Shown: piece after piece, positions 56,395-64,000 of the stretch | How the letters are laid out: each line of letters begins with the position of its first letter | How positions within the stretch are numbered: position 1 is the stretch's first letter | Source: JAJDXW01 sp965223775 | GTDB lineage: Bacteria; Pseudomonadota; Gammaproteobacteria; HK1 | Direction: 5' to 3' | NCBI GenBank assembly: GCA_965223775.1 | Contig: OZ245021.1 | Coordinates: forward strand, 3,224,001 to 3,288,000 | Length of the DNA stretch: 64,000 bases | Translations under genes and position numbers: made by a program | Notes under the pieces: generated by a model | What the model saw: only the letters and a program-made list of their open reading frames with translations | Databases searched by the model: none | Told to the model about the DNA's origin: nothing

Positions 56395-58014
56395 ATGAAA
56401 GCCGACGACGACATTGGCATTGCGGAACGGTCCCCGGAGGCGGTGCTCGAATTCTGGCTCGGTCGCTTGCGAACGGCGGCCGATGCTTCGCGCAAGCATT
56501 GGCAGCAGGGGATGCTGAGATGGCGGGTCGGACCGTTCGCCAGAGGTACCGAGAATTCGAACATGCTTCGAGCGCAGCGCGAGTGGTGCGAACAGATGCA
56601 CCGCGAAGGACTGGACCGCTTCTTCAGCGACCCGGTCTGGGACACGCCGAAGGGTTTGCTGGCAAAGCTGATCGTCCTCGACCAGTTCCCGCGAGGCGTC
56701 TATCGGGGCACGGCGCTCGCCTACGCGAACGACTCCCTTACCGCCTCGTTGTCCTGGCAAGCCTGCGAGGCCGGTCGGGAGTTCGCGTACTACAACGTTA
56801 TCGAGCGCTTCTGGGTCTATCTCCCGCTCTCCCATGCCGAGGACGTGAAGCTGCAGGAGCGCTCGCTCGAGAAATTTGCCCGCTGGAGTGTCGACCTGAT
56901 CGCCGAAGCGCCGCCCGAGCGGCGCAGGATCAACCAGTTCGTGAGCTGGTCGATGGTCAAGGCAGCGATCGAGCACTCCGAGACGCTGCTCCTCTTCGAC
57001 CGCTTCCCCCACCGCAACGCCGTCATGCAGCGGCCTCACCGCGGCGGCGAAGCGCGCTACCTCACCGACCCGATGCGCCCGCTTTGGAGCTTCACCCAGC
57101 CGCCGGACCCGGACTACTTCGCCCTGCTGGGCGCCTTGTGCAGAATGGGAAACGGGCTCGACGAGAGCCGGATGACTCGCGAGGCCCTGGGCGGCCTGCT
57201 TCGCACCGCGGGGCTTTCGCCGAAAGATCCGGCTTCGCCGATGGACGTCTTTGGCCTCGCCGGCGACGACGTCCTACCCTATCGCGTGCTCTATCGGCAC
57301 CTGCGCCTCCCCGAGCACGTCCGGACGTTCGACACCCTGCGGCAGATGCCGCTGGTGGTCGACCTCGCGAACGCGGTCAAGAGACTCATCTTCGAGGACG
57401 GGGACCAGAGCTGGCCGCCCAGGAGCGCAAAGCACTCGATCAATCCCGCAATCGATGTCGCGGCGTTGAACGCGCTCGTACGCGGCGACGGGCCGTCCGG
57501 AGCAGCGGCAGGCGAAATTCCAATCGGGAGCGGGCCGCGCGGTGACGGCGACAGCCGCGAAACGCCCTCGGACCAACCCCCGGAACCGGCTCGAGGCCTT
57601 AGCTTGGCCATCCGCAATGACAGCCGTGAGCTGGAACGGGTTGGGGAAGCGGTGGACGAATTCGCCGAGCGGCACAGGTTTGCGCACCAGGACCGGTTCC
57701 AGGTGCAGTTGTGTATCGAAGAGGTCCTCATGTACATCATGGAGCACGGCTTTGACGATGCTGGCGCGCACCGGATCGAAGTCCACCTCGAGATGAACGA
57801 CGAGGACCGCAGCCTCGCCATTCGGACCGTCGACGACGGCCGCGAGCTCGAGCCCGGATCGTTCATGTTCCAACCGAGTCCGGACACCATTGTGGAGGAA
57901 ACGGTGGTGGACGGCCTTGGTCTGCATCTCGTGCGCACGTATGCCGACGAAATGCGATACCGGCGCGAGAACGGTCGAAATCACTTGAGCTTGCGCAAGA
58001 GGATCGGCGGCTGA
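56395..58014 (+). CDS. DUF924 protein fused to an RsbW-like anti-sigma ATPase domain
   Basis: The 539-residue protein has an N-terminal DUF924 region: VLEFWLGRLRTAADASRKHW, GLLAKLIVLDQFPRGVYRGT, FWVYLPLSHAEDVKLQERSL. A middle part (about 200-350) has DPMRPLWSFTQPPDPDYFAL and LPEHVRTFDTLRQMPLVVDL. After a linker, residues from about 401 form a HATPase_c domain of the anti-sigma/serine kinase type: FQVQLCIEEVLMYIMEHGFD, TVDDGRELEPGSF, and GLGLHLVRTYADEMRYRREN. The N-box normally has Asn after EE; here it reads EEVLMYIMEHG, so ATP binding may be altered. No sigma factor or phosphatase partner lies beside it. Confidence 0.82.
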   Translation: MKADDDIGIAERSPEAVLEFWLGRLRTAADASRKHWQQGMLRWRVGPFARGTENSNMLRAQREWCEQMHREGLDRFFSDPVWDTPKGLLAKLIVLDQFPRGVYRGTALAYANDSLTASLSWQACEAGREFAYYNVIERFWVYLPLSHAEDVKLQERSLEKFARWSVDLIAEAPPERRRINQFVSWSMVKAAIEHSETLLLFDRFPHRNAVMQRPHRGGEARYLTDPMRPLWSFTQPPDPDYFALLGALCRMGNGLDESRMTREALGGLLRTAGLSPKDPASPMDVFGLAGDDVLPYRVLYRHLRLPEHVRTFDTLRQMPLVVDLANAVKRLIFEDGDQSWPPRSAKHSINPAIDVAALNALVRGDGPSGAAAGEIPIGSGPRGDGDSRETPSDQPPEPARGLSLAIRNDSRELERVGEAVDEFAERHRFAHQDRFQVQLCIEEVLMYIMEHGFDDAGAHRIEVHLEMNDEDRSLAIRTVDDGRELEPGSFMFQPSPDTIVEETVVDGLGLHLVRTYADEMRYRRENGRNHLSLRKRIGG

Positions 58015-58064
58015 GCACAGGGCGGCGGACCCGCTCTCAAGCGGCACTGGGGAGACACGAAGCC

Positions 58065-59351
58065 ATGCGGGGACCGGAAGTCATCATCGTCGGCGCCGGC
58101 CAGGCCGGGCTTTGCACGAGCTATTGGCTTTCGGACTACGGAATCGACCATGCCGTCCTGGAGCGGGGGGTGTTGGGGGACAGTTGGCAGAAACGCCGAT
58201 GGGACAGCTTCATCCTGGTCACCCCGAACTGGACCATCCGCCTGCCGGGAGCGGAGTATCGGGGGCCTGACCCGGACGGATTCATGCCGCGGGACGATTT
58301 CGCGGCGTACCTTGCGCGGTGGGCGGAGCGCCTTGGTTGCCCGATCCAAACAGGAGTCGCAGCGACCGGTCTCGGTCAAGGCACGAACGGGCGGTTGCGC
58401 GTCGACACCACGGACGGTCCCCTGGAGGCCCCGGCGGTCGTCGTTGCCACCGGCACGATGCAGACGCCTCGCCGGCCAGCGCTTGCCGACTTCGTTTCGC
58501 CTCGTATCCGGCAACTCGACGCGGACACCTACCGCAATCCCGGGGATCTTGTGCCCGGCGCCGCTCTGGTCGTCGGCTCCGGTCAAACAGGTGGGCAGAT
58601 TGCCGACGAGCTACGGCTTTCGGGCCGACGGGTGCTGCTAAGCGCCGGCGGCGCGGGGCGCGTTCCGCGGCGCTACCGGGGGCGAGATTGTGTGGCGTGG
58701 CTCGCCGAGCTCGGCTTCTTCGATCGGACGCCGGACATGCTGGAGTCTCCCGCCGACCGATTCCGGGCCGAGGTCCAGGTCAGTGGCGCCCGAGGTGGGC
58801 GTACGCTCGGCCTGCACCGTCTGCATCGCGACGGTGTCGAGCTGTTCGGAAAACTGTCGGCGGCGTATGGCGAGAAGATACGGTTTGCCGACGACCTTCG
58901 ACACAACATGGAGAACGCCGACAGGTTTTCCCACACGTTCCAGGAAGGGGTGGACGCCTTCGTCGAGAGGAACGGTATCGACGCACCCTTGCCGACCGAC
59001 GAGGAGCTCGACGGCGAACCGCCGCAAGACGACTGGTCGGTATCGCATCGTTCCTCGATTGACCTCAAGGACGAGAATGTCACCAACATCGTATGGGCGA
59101 CCGGATTCTCGTACGATTTCTCCTGGATCGACTTTCCCGTGCGCGACGAGACGGGCTATCCGGTGACGGACCGTGGCGCGACGTCCGTACCCGGTCTGTA
59201 CTTCATGGGCCTGAACTGGATGGTGAAACGCAAGTCCGGCCTGCTGTACGGCGTCGGGGACGACGCGCGGCATGTAGCCGCCCACATTGCGAGATACGTT
59301 GGGAGCCACCAGCGCCGCCTGGCGGGCGCTCAAGGAACGGTGCGCCCCTGA
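58065..59351 (+). CDS. Flavin-containing monooxygenase-like oxidoreductase (CzcO-type)
   Basis: The 428-residue protein has an FAD-binding EVIIVGAGQAGLCTSYWLSD at the N-terminus, a second dinucleotide site ALVVGSGQTGGQIADELRLS near residue 170, and NIVWATGFSYDFSWIDFPV near the C-terminus, the typical two-nucleotide arrangement of NADPH-dependent flavin monooxygenases. It probably uses NADPH and oxygen on a small organic substrate. ATG 58065 starts 50 bases after the fusion gene, so they may be co-transcribed. Confidence 0.9.
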   Translation: MRGPEVIIVGAGQAGLCTSYWLSDYGIDHAVLERGVLGDSWQKRRWDSFILVTPNWTIRLPGAEYRGPDPDGFMPRDDFAAYLARWAERLGCPIQTGVAATGLGQGTNGRLRVDTTDGPLEAPAVVVATGTMQTPRRPALADFVSPRIRQLDADTYRNPGDLVPGAALVVGSGQTGGQIADELRLSGRRVLLSAGGAGRVPRRYRGRDCVAWLAELGFFDRTPDMLESPADRFRAEVQVSGARGGRTLGLHRLHRDGVELFGKLSAAYGEKIRFADDLRHNMENADRFSHTFQEGVDAFVERNGIDAPLPTDEELDGEPPQDDWSVSHRSSIDLKDENVTNIVWATGFSYDFSWIDFPVRDETGYPVTDRGATSVPGLYFMGLNWMVKRKSGLLYGVGDDARHVAAHIARYVGSHQRRLAGAQGTVRP

Positions 59352-59459
59352 GCGCATCACGGTGATTCTCGACGAGTTGGCCCAGGACCGGTGGCAGTAC
59401 ACCGATCTTCTATGGACAGGCGGTGGCTGACCCCGCAAGGGCGGGCTCGGCGTACGACC

Positions 59460-59830
59460 TTATCGGTCATCCCGATATTTCTCCAGAGCTATCGCACCCG
59501 TTTCGCGCTTCTGGCTATCGGGCAGCAGTCCGAACGGCGTCTGAGCCGCGCGGCCGAAGACGAACAGGCACCGGTCGCATACTTGGTACCATCGTGAAAG
59601 GACGTTGTACGGCCGCCGACGGGGCGCGCCGCTCCGCGTGTGTTCGAAATCCCGGACAGTCCCCCACTCGGAAATCGGCTCGAAATCGATCCGCCTCAAG
59701 TATTCTTCCGCCACTGAAAGCGTCACGATCTGCGGTCGAAGCACTTTCAGCAAACGGTGCCAGAGTGGGCTGCCATCTGCCTCAAGCGCCGCCCGGTTGA
59801 CAGACTCAAGTCTGCTCCATGCTTCATGTC
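59460..59830 (-). pseudogene. Uracil-DNA-glycosylase-like C-terminal fragment
   Basis: The minus strand reads LWHRLLKVLRPQIVTLSVAE, YLRRIDFEPISEWGTV, RRRPYNVLSRWYQVCDRCLF and VFGRAAQTPFGLLPDSQKRE before the stop. The pattern LRPQIV...FGRAAQTPFG resembles uracil-DNA-glycosylase-superfamily proteins but I am not certain. There is no start; the N-terminal part is lost near 59830, where the small membrane-protein fragment in another frame begins. Confidence 0.45.
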
Positions 59831-59914
59831 GGAACGCAGCCAGGTGATCAGCCCAAGATTGAGCACCGCGAGGGCGACTCCGGTGCCGATGACGGTCCAG
59901 GCTTCGATGCTCAT
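59747..59914 (-). pseudogene. Small membrane-protein fragment
   Basis: From ATG 59914 the frame encodes SIEAWTVIGTGVALAVLNLG then LITWLRSDMK, a single membrane helix of the type found in short phage-like or hemolysin-XhlA-like proteins. After LRSDMK the frame runs into the glycosylase-like fragment and becomes meaningless, so the gene is chimeric and broken. Confidence 0.45.
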
Positions 59915-60033
59915 GCGTCTCTCCTTCGACGAAGCGAGCATAGCTCAACGAAAGTGCCGGCAGTTCCCGGCGGAAACCGGGGCGGGTCCCGCGCGCACTA
60001 CAATGCAGCCCGGCGGGCCGCGCGGAGACGAGG

Positions 60034-61164
60034 ATGAACGACATGCTGCCGTATGACTTCAGTTCCGGCAACACCAATCCGGAGACCTATCCCGGCGAGG
60101 CGCTGGCGGCCGCGGCGGCCCGCGTGATCCCCAAGCTCGCGACCGCCCTCGCCACCTACCCCGGCAAGCTTGGACACGAAGGTCTCCGGCGCCTCCTCGC
60201 CGCCCGCGAGTCGGCCCGCGAAGGGGTCGAGATCGATCCCGACCACATCGTCCTGACCAACGGGTCGATGCAGGGGGTCACCCTCGTCGCCGAGACGTTC
60301 TGCGAGGGAAGCGACGATCGGGTGGTGCTCGAGGAGCTCACCTACAACGGCACCATCGAGGCGTATCGGGCGCTCGGCATCGACATGGTCGGCGTTCCCG
60401 TGGACGGCAGCGGGATGCGCACCGACCGCCTCGACGAGATCCTCGACGAGATGGCGCGCGAGGGCCGCCCGCCACGGTTCATCTACACCCTCGCGACGTA
60501 CCAGAACCCGACCGGGGCGATGTTGCCGCCCGCGCGGCGCGCGGAGCTCCTCGCCGCCGCGAAGCGCCATGGTTGCCTCGTGGTCGAGGACAACTGCTAC
60601 GGGGACGTCCACTACGACGGCGAGAAGCCGCCCGCGCTCTACGCCCTGGACGACTGGCCGGACCAGGTCTACATCGGCTCGCTCTCCAAGATCTTCGCCC
60701 CCGGGGTGCGCCTCGGCTACGTCATGGCCCGGCCCCCGCACCTCGACCGGATCCTCGCCCGCCGCCACGACGCCGGGCCGAACACCCTGTCGGCCGCGAT
60801 TGCGACCGAGTACCTCGGGCCGGACCTGTGGGGACACGTCGAGCGCGCGAACGCCGCGCTCAAGGTGAAGCGCGACGCGATGCTCGCGGCCCTCGAAGCC
60901 CATCTCGGCAACTACTGCTCGTGGTCGCGCCCGGTGGGCGGTCTGTTTATCTGGGTGCGGCTCCCGGACGGTCTCGACACCGGGGCGCTCGCCGCCGCGG
61001 CCGCCGCCCGCGGGGTCGCGTTCAAGCCCGGCTCGGAGTACCACATCGCCGGAAGCGACGTCCCGTTCATCCGCCTCGCGTTCGGCTTTCCGGATGTCGA
61101 GACCATCGAGACCGGCGTCGCCCGCCTCGGAGAGAGCATCCGCGAGGCGATGGCCCCGGCCTGA
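60034..61164 (+). CDS. PLP-dependent aminotransferase, class I/II
   Basis: The 376-residue enzyme has IVLTNGSMQGVTLVAETFCE, YTLATYQNPTGAMLPPARRA, CLVVEDNCYGDVHYDGEKPP and GSLSKIFAPGVRLGYVMARP with the PLP-binding Lys. It resembles the 2-aminoadipate/MocR-lineage aminotransferases, without an HTH domain. ATG 60034 starts NDMLPYDFSSGN. A luciferase-like monooxygenase gene follows on the same strand after 76 bases. Confidence 0.92.
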   Translation: MNDMLPYDFSSGNTNPETYPGEALAAAAARVIPKLATALATYPGKLGHEGLRRLLAARESAREGVEIDPDHIVLTNGSMQGVTLVAETFCEGSDDRVVLEELTYNGTIEAYRALGIDMVGVPVDGSGMRTDRLDEILDEMAREGRPPRFIYTLATYQNPTGAMLPPARRAELLAAAKRHGCLVVEDNCYGDVHYDGEKPPALYALDDWPDQVYIGSLSKIFAPGVRLGYVMARPPHLDRILARRHDAGPNTLSAAIATEYLGPDLWGHVERANAALKVKRDAMLAALEAHLGNYCSWSRPVGGLFIWVRLPDGLDTGALAAAAAARGVAFKPGSEYHIAGSDVPFIRLAFGFPDVETIETGVARLGESIREAMAPA

Positions 61165-61240
61165 AGCGACCGGCTGGCGCCGGCCGCGACCGGAAGCGCA
61201 AACCCGAACCACCCGCATCTCGTACGAAGGGAGATCCCCG

Positions 61241-62611
61241 ATGACCGCGACGGAGCGCGACGCCGCGCGCCAGATGAAGCTCGTCGCCTTCCTCCAGGCG
61301 TCGAACTGCTCCAACTACCCCGCTTCATGGCGCCATCCACACACCGCGCAGGACTTCCTCACCCCCGAGTACTTCCAGCGCATCGGCCGCACCCTGGAGG
61401 CCGGAAAGTTCCACCTCGCCTTCTTCGACGACCGCCTCGCGATGCCCGACCGCTACGGCGACGACATGGCGGAGGCGCTCCGGCAGGGGATCCGGGTGGT
61501 CAAGATGGACCTCATTCCCCTGATGACCGCGATGGGGCTCGCGACGAGCCGGATCGGGCTCGGCGGCACCTACTCGACGACCTACTTCGAGCCCTTTCAC
61601 GTGGCCCGGGTGTTCGCCACCCTCGACCACATGATCGGGGGGCGGGCGGCCTGGAACGTGGTCACCTCGCTCAACGACTCCGAGGCCGCGAACTTCGGCC
61701 GCACCGAGCACCCTCCCCACGACCGCCGCTACGACCGCGCCGACGAGTTCATGGAGGTGGTGCTCGGCAACTGGGACGCCTGGGAGGACGGCGCCGTGCT
61801 CTACGACCGAGACGGCCTCGGTTTCGCCGATCCCGGCAAGGTGCACCGTCTGGAGTACGAAGGCGAGTGGTTCCGGACCCGCGGAACGTTCACCGTCCCG
61901 TGGACCCCGCAGGGGCGCCCGGTCGTCATCCAGGCCGGGCAGAGCGGGCGGGGGCGCGAGTTCGCGGCGCGCTGGGGCGAGATCCTCTTCGTCATCTATC
62001 CGAGCCTCGAGTTCGGGCGCCCCGTCTACCGCGACATGAAGGCGGCTCTCGCGGCCGCCGGAAGGGACCCCGATCTCGTCACCATCTGCCCCGCCGTCTA
62101 CTGCATCACCGGCGAGACCCGCACCATCGCGGAGGACAAGGCGGCCTACATCGAGGGCCTCGCGACCCCGCTCGACACCTTGGTCCTCCTCGCCGAGGTC
62201 CTCAACTTCGACTTCGCTGCGCACCCTCTGGACGAGCCGCTGACGGGCGGCGACCTCGACTCGATGACCGGGCTCCAGGCCATTCGCGACCGGGTCGTGC
62301 AGCAGGCGGGCGAACACCCGACGCCACGCGACTTCGTGAACGTGAGCCGCCGCGGGACGGTGCGCGAGATGCCCCTCTTCGTCGGCACCCCGAGCGAGGT
62401 GGCGGACGGGCTCCAGGAGTGGTTCGAAGAGGCGTGCGACGGGTTCGTGGTCGCGGCGACTCACATTCCGGGCGCCTACGAGGACTTCGTGCGGCTCATC
62501 GTGCCCGAGCTCCAGCGCCGCGGCATCTTCCACCGCGACTACGCGGGCACCACCCTCCGCGAGAACCTCGGCCTGCCCTTCCCCACGCGAGGCGACTGGA
62601 AGAGAGGCTGA
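61241..62611 (+). CDS. LLM-class flavin-dependent monooxygenase (NtaA/SnaA/DszA type)
   Basis: The 456-residue protein has KLVAFLQASNCSNYPASWRH, FHLAFFDDRLAMPDRYGDDM, GLATSRIGLGGTYSTTYFEP, GRAAWNVVTSLNDSEAANFG and PVVIQAGQSGRGREFAARWG. These are the markers of the FMNH2-dependent NtaA/SnaA/SoxA group that oxidises nitrilotriacetate, sulfur or xenobiotic substrates. ATG 61241 has AAGGGAG upstream. The aminotransferase upstream hints at degradation of an amino-containing compound. No dedicated flavin reductase is adjacent. Confidence 0.92.
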   Translation: MTATERDAARQMKLVAFLQASNCSNYPASWRHPHTAQDFLTPEYFQRIGRTLEAGKFHLAFFDDRLAMPDRYGDDMAEALRQGIRVVKMDLIPLMTAMGLATSRIGLGGTYSTTYFEPFHVARVFATLDHMIGGRAAWNVVTSLNDSEAANFGRTEHPPHDRRYDRADEFMEVVLGNWDAWEDGAVLYDRDGLGFADPGKVHRLEYEGEWFRTRGTFTVPWTPQGRPVVIQAGQSGRGREFAARWGEILFVIYPSLEFGRPVYRDMKAALAAAGRDPDLVTICPAVYCITGETRTIAEDKAAYIEGLATPLDTLVLLAEVLNFDFAAHPLDEPLTGGDLDSMTGLQAIRDRVVQQAGEHPTPRDFVNVSRRGTVREMPLFVGTPSEVADGLQEWFEEACDGFVVAATHIPGAYEDFVRLIVPELQRRGIFHRDYAGTTLRENLGLPFPTRGDWKRG

Positions 62612-62639
62612 CGGCGGGGCAACCCCGACCGAAGGCCCA

Positions 62640-62735
62640 CCAGGATCCACGCGGGCAAGATGCCCGCGCTCAGGGGATGCATGCGAGGGCTCCCTGGGAG
62701 ATGGGCTTCCAGCCCGCGGCGGGTCGGCCGGAAGG
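62640..62735. repeat. Dispersed GTACGTAATC-type repeat, copy D (partial)
   Basis: CCACGCGGGCAAGATGCCCG and GGCTTCCAGCCCGCGGCGGG match modules of copy B; the TTGTACGTAATC end is not present. It lies between the convergent monooxygenase genes. Confidence 0.65.
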
Positions 62736-62737
62736 AT

Positions 62738-63721
62738 TCAGGCCGCGGCGAGGACCGCCGCGCGGGTCGCCTCGTACTCCGCCTCGTCCTGGGAGGCGGC
62801 CCAGATGACCGCGGTGTCGAGCCCGGCCGCCGCGTACTCGTCGAGCCGGGAGCGAACCTCGGCCGCGGAGCCGACGAGGCCGAGCCGGCGGACGAACTCG
62901 TCGGAGAGCGCGGCGTTCGTCTTCTCGCGGTCGCGCTCGGCAAATCCGGCCTGGATCTGCTCGGCCTCGCGCGGGCGGCCCAGCCACGCGAGGTAGCTCG
63001 CGTACACCCCGGTCGAGTAGTAGCCGAGGGCGACGCGGCGCATGAGCTGCGTCCCGGCCGCCGCGTCGTCGGTGACGAAGGTGTTGAGCAAAGAGACGAT
63101 CTCGAGATCCTCCACCCGCCGGCCGGAGCGCTTCGCCCCGGTATCCACGTGCTCGAGGACCCGCGGCAGCAGCTCCGCGGGGGTGAGGTTGAGGACCACC
63201 CCGTCCCCGATCTCCCCCGCGAGCTCGAGCATGCCGGGACGAAGAGCGGCGACGTAGATCGGGAGCCGCCCCTTGAGGGCCGACGTGAGCCGGAATCCGT
63301 GGGAGCGGACCGTCTCCCCGTCGTACGCGGTGCGTTCGCCGGTGAAGATGCGGCGCATGAGGTCCACCGTCTCGCGCACCCGGGTCAGCGGCTTGCTGAA
63401 CTCCATGCCGTACCATCGTTCGATCATGGTCTGGCTGGAGGAACCCACCCCGAGGATCACCCGGTCCGGCGCAATGTGCGAAAGCGCCACTGCCGAGGCG
63501 GCGAGCACCGCGGGCGGGCGGTTGAAAACGGGGACGATGCCAAGGCCGATGCGAATGCGAGTGGTGCGAGCCCCGATTGCGGCGGCCGCGGTGAGCGCGT
63601 CCATCCGCCCGTTGCCGTCCGTCATCCAGATGCTCTCGAATCCTTCCGCCTCGGCCTGGACCGCGCTGTCGATGGGGTTCCGGTCGCCCGGATATCCCAT
63701 TACGTTGATTCCGATCTTCAT
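62738..63721 (-). CDS. LLM-class (F420-dependent type) oxidoreductase
   Basis: The 327-residue luciferase-like TIM barrel begins MKIGINVMGYPGDRNPIDSA and has GFESIWMTDGNGRMDALTAA, RIRIGLGIVPVFNRPPAVLA, ALSHIAPDRVILGVGSSSQT and KGRLPIYVAALRPGMLELAG. The RIRIGLGIVPVFNRPP and LGVGSS segments fit the F420-dependent MER/LLM group, but flavin use cannot be excluded. ATG 63721 has GAGAGG upstream and overlaps the stop of the preceding membrane-protein gene (ATGA). Confidence 0.9.
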   Translation of the reverse strand: MKIGINVMGYPGDRNPIDSAVQAEAEGFESIWMTDGNGRMDALTAAAAIGARTTRIRIGLGIVPVFNRPPAVLAASAVALSHIAPDRVILGVGSSSQTMIERWYGMEFSKPLTRVRETVDLMRRIFTGERTAYDGETVRSHGFRLTSALKGRLPIYVAALRPGMLELAGEIGDGVVLNLTPAELLPRVLEHVDTGAKRSGRRVEDLEIVSLLNTFVTDDAAAGTQLMRRVALGYYSTGVYASYLAWLGRPREAEQIQAGFAERDREKTNAALSDEFVRRLGLVGSAAEVRSRLDEYAAAGLDTAVIWAASQDEAEYEATRAAVLAAA

Positions 63722-64000
63722 GGGTACCTCTCGGTGGTGGTGGACAAGTCGCAAGGCCCGGCGCCGGCCGCGCCCCGGGTCGCGAGGAACCCGAGCACGA
63801 GGGCGATCAGCAATGCGATGAGGACGTTGCGCACCATCGTGCCGATGGGCGGCGCGGCGGCCAGGACCCCCTGCGGACGGAAGGGGTGGAGCACGGCGTC
63901 CGCGGCACGCGCGGCCCAAGCACGGAGCCCGGCGCGTACGGCGAGGACCGGGGCCAGCAGACGGCCGGCGAACCCCGCCGCCGACAGGCCCCCGCCCCCC
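63718..64000 (-). CDS. C-terminal part of a membrane protein (5' end outside the window)
   Basis: On the minus strand, the frame from the window edge reads LSAAGFAGRLLAPVLAVRAG, LRAWAARAADAVLHPFRPQG and a membrane helix VRNVLIALLIALVLGFLATR before the stop TGA at 63720-63718. The stop overlaps the start of the oxidoreductase gene by 4 bases (ATGA), supporting a real coupled gene. The family is not recognised; a subunit of a proton-translocating or antiporter complex is one possibility. Confidence 0.5.
   Translation of the reverse strand, partial: GGGGLSAAGFAGRLLAPVLAVRAGLRAWAARAADAVLHPFRPQGVLAAAPPIGTMVRNVLIALLIALVLGFLATRGAAGAGPCDLSTTTERYP

Overview
This window reads as chromosome from a GC-rich gammaproteobacterium. 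The evidence is an E. coli-type PurB, a PBP1B-type peptidoglycan synthase, a HisPQMJ-like ABC operon, an initiator tRNA with CCA encoded, and GcvA-type LysR and HU proteins. The species cannot be named from the sequence. The window is a patchwork of intact housekeeping and metabolic genes separated by heavily eroded, repeat-rich stretches: dispersed MITE-like elements, IS remnants, gene fragments and tandem repeats.

Layout. 0-3 kb: aconitase C-terminal part and purB. 3-10 kb: a MITE, tRNA-fMet, a DUF433/DUF5615 toxin-antitoxin pair, an internally deleted AAA/PD-(D/E)XK gene, HU, and a graveyard of outer-membrane and surface-protein fragments ending in a 22-copy heptanucleotide repeat. 10.6-13 kb: a cyclase-family hydrolase, a duplicated sulfotransferase tail and a decayed IS1634-type transposase. 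13.4-25.6 kb: a cell-surface polysaccharide cluster with three sulfotransferase-like genes, two glycosyltransferases, an initiating sugar transferase, a truncated O-antigen ligase, a flippase cut short by a MITE, and galE. The cluster carries several partial duplications and one deletion fusion. 25.8-27.7 kb: a frameshifted PIN gene, a peroxiredoxin-like gene whose peroxidatic cysteine codon is TGA (a probable selenoprotein with a fitting bSECIS hairpin), and a methyltransferase. 28.2-31.5 kb: a basic-amino-acid-type ABC importer. 31.6-37.4 kb: a TPR lipoprotein, mrcB, and a radical-SAM ArsS / selenodomain-associated transferase operon. 37.5-39 kb: tRNA-Ala(CGC), a CoA-transferase and tRNA-Arg(CCT).

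39-47.6 kb looks like a decayed genomic island at tRNA-Arg: integrase remnants at both ends, ISAs1, IS4 and IS3 pieces, a Na/Pi cotransporter split by the IS4 element, an XRE/ImmA regulator lacking the catalytic Glu, an inositol-phosphate synthase and a methyltransferase. 48-53.4 kb is a four-gene signalling cassette (periplasmic sensor protein, hybrid kinase, response regulator, response regulator-adenylate cyclase). A MITE sits inside it and supplies the end of one gene and the start of the next. 54-64 kb holds a LysR regulator, topA and amidase fragments, an unusual DUF924/anti-sigma-type ATPase fusion, a flavin monooxygenase, an aminotransferase and two luciferase-like monooxygenases.

The main candidates for a second look are the unannotated selenoprotein at 26467-26958, the MITE family whose termini supply stop and start codons to neighbouring genes, and the DUF924-RsbW-like fusion.
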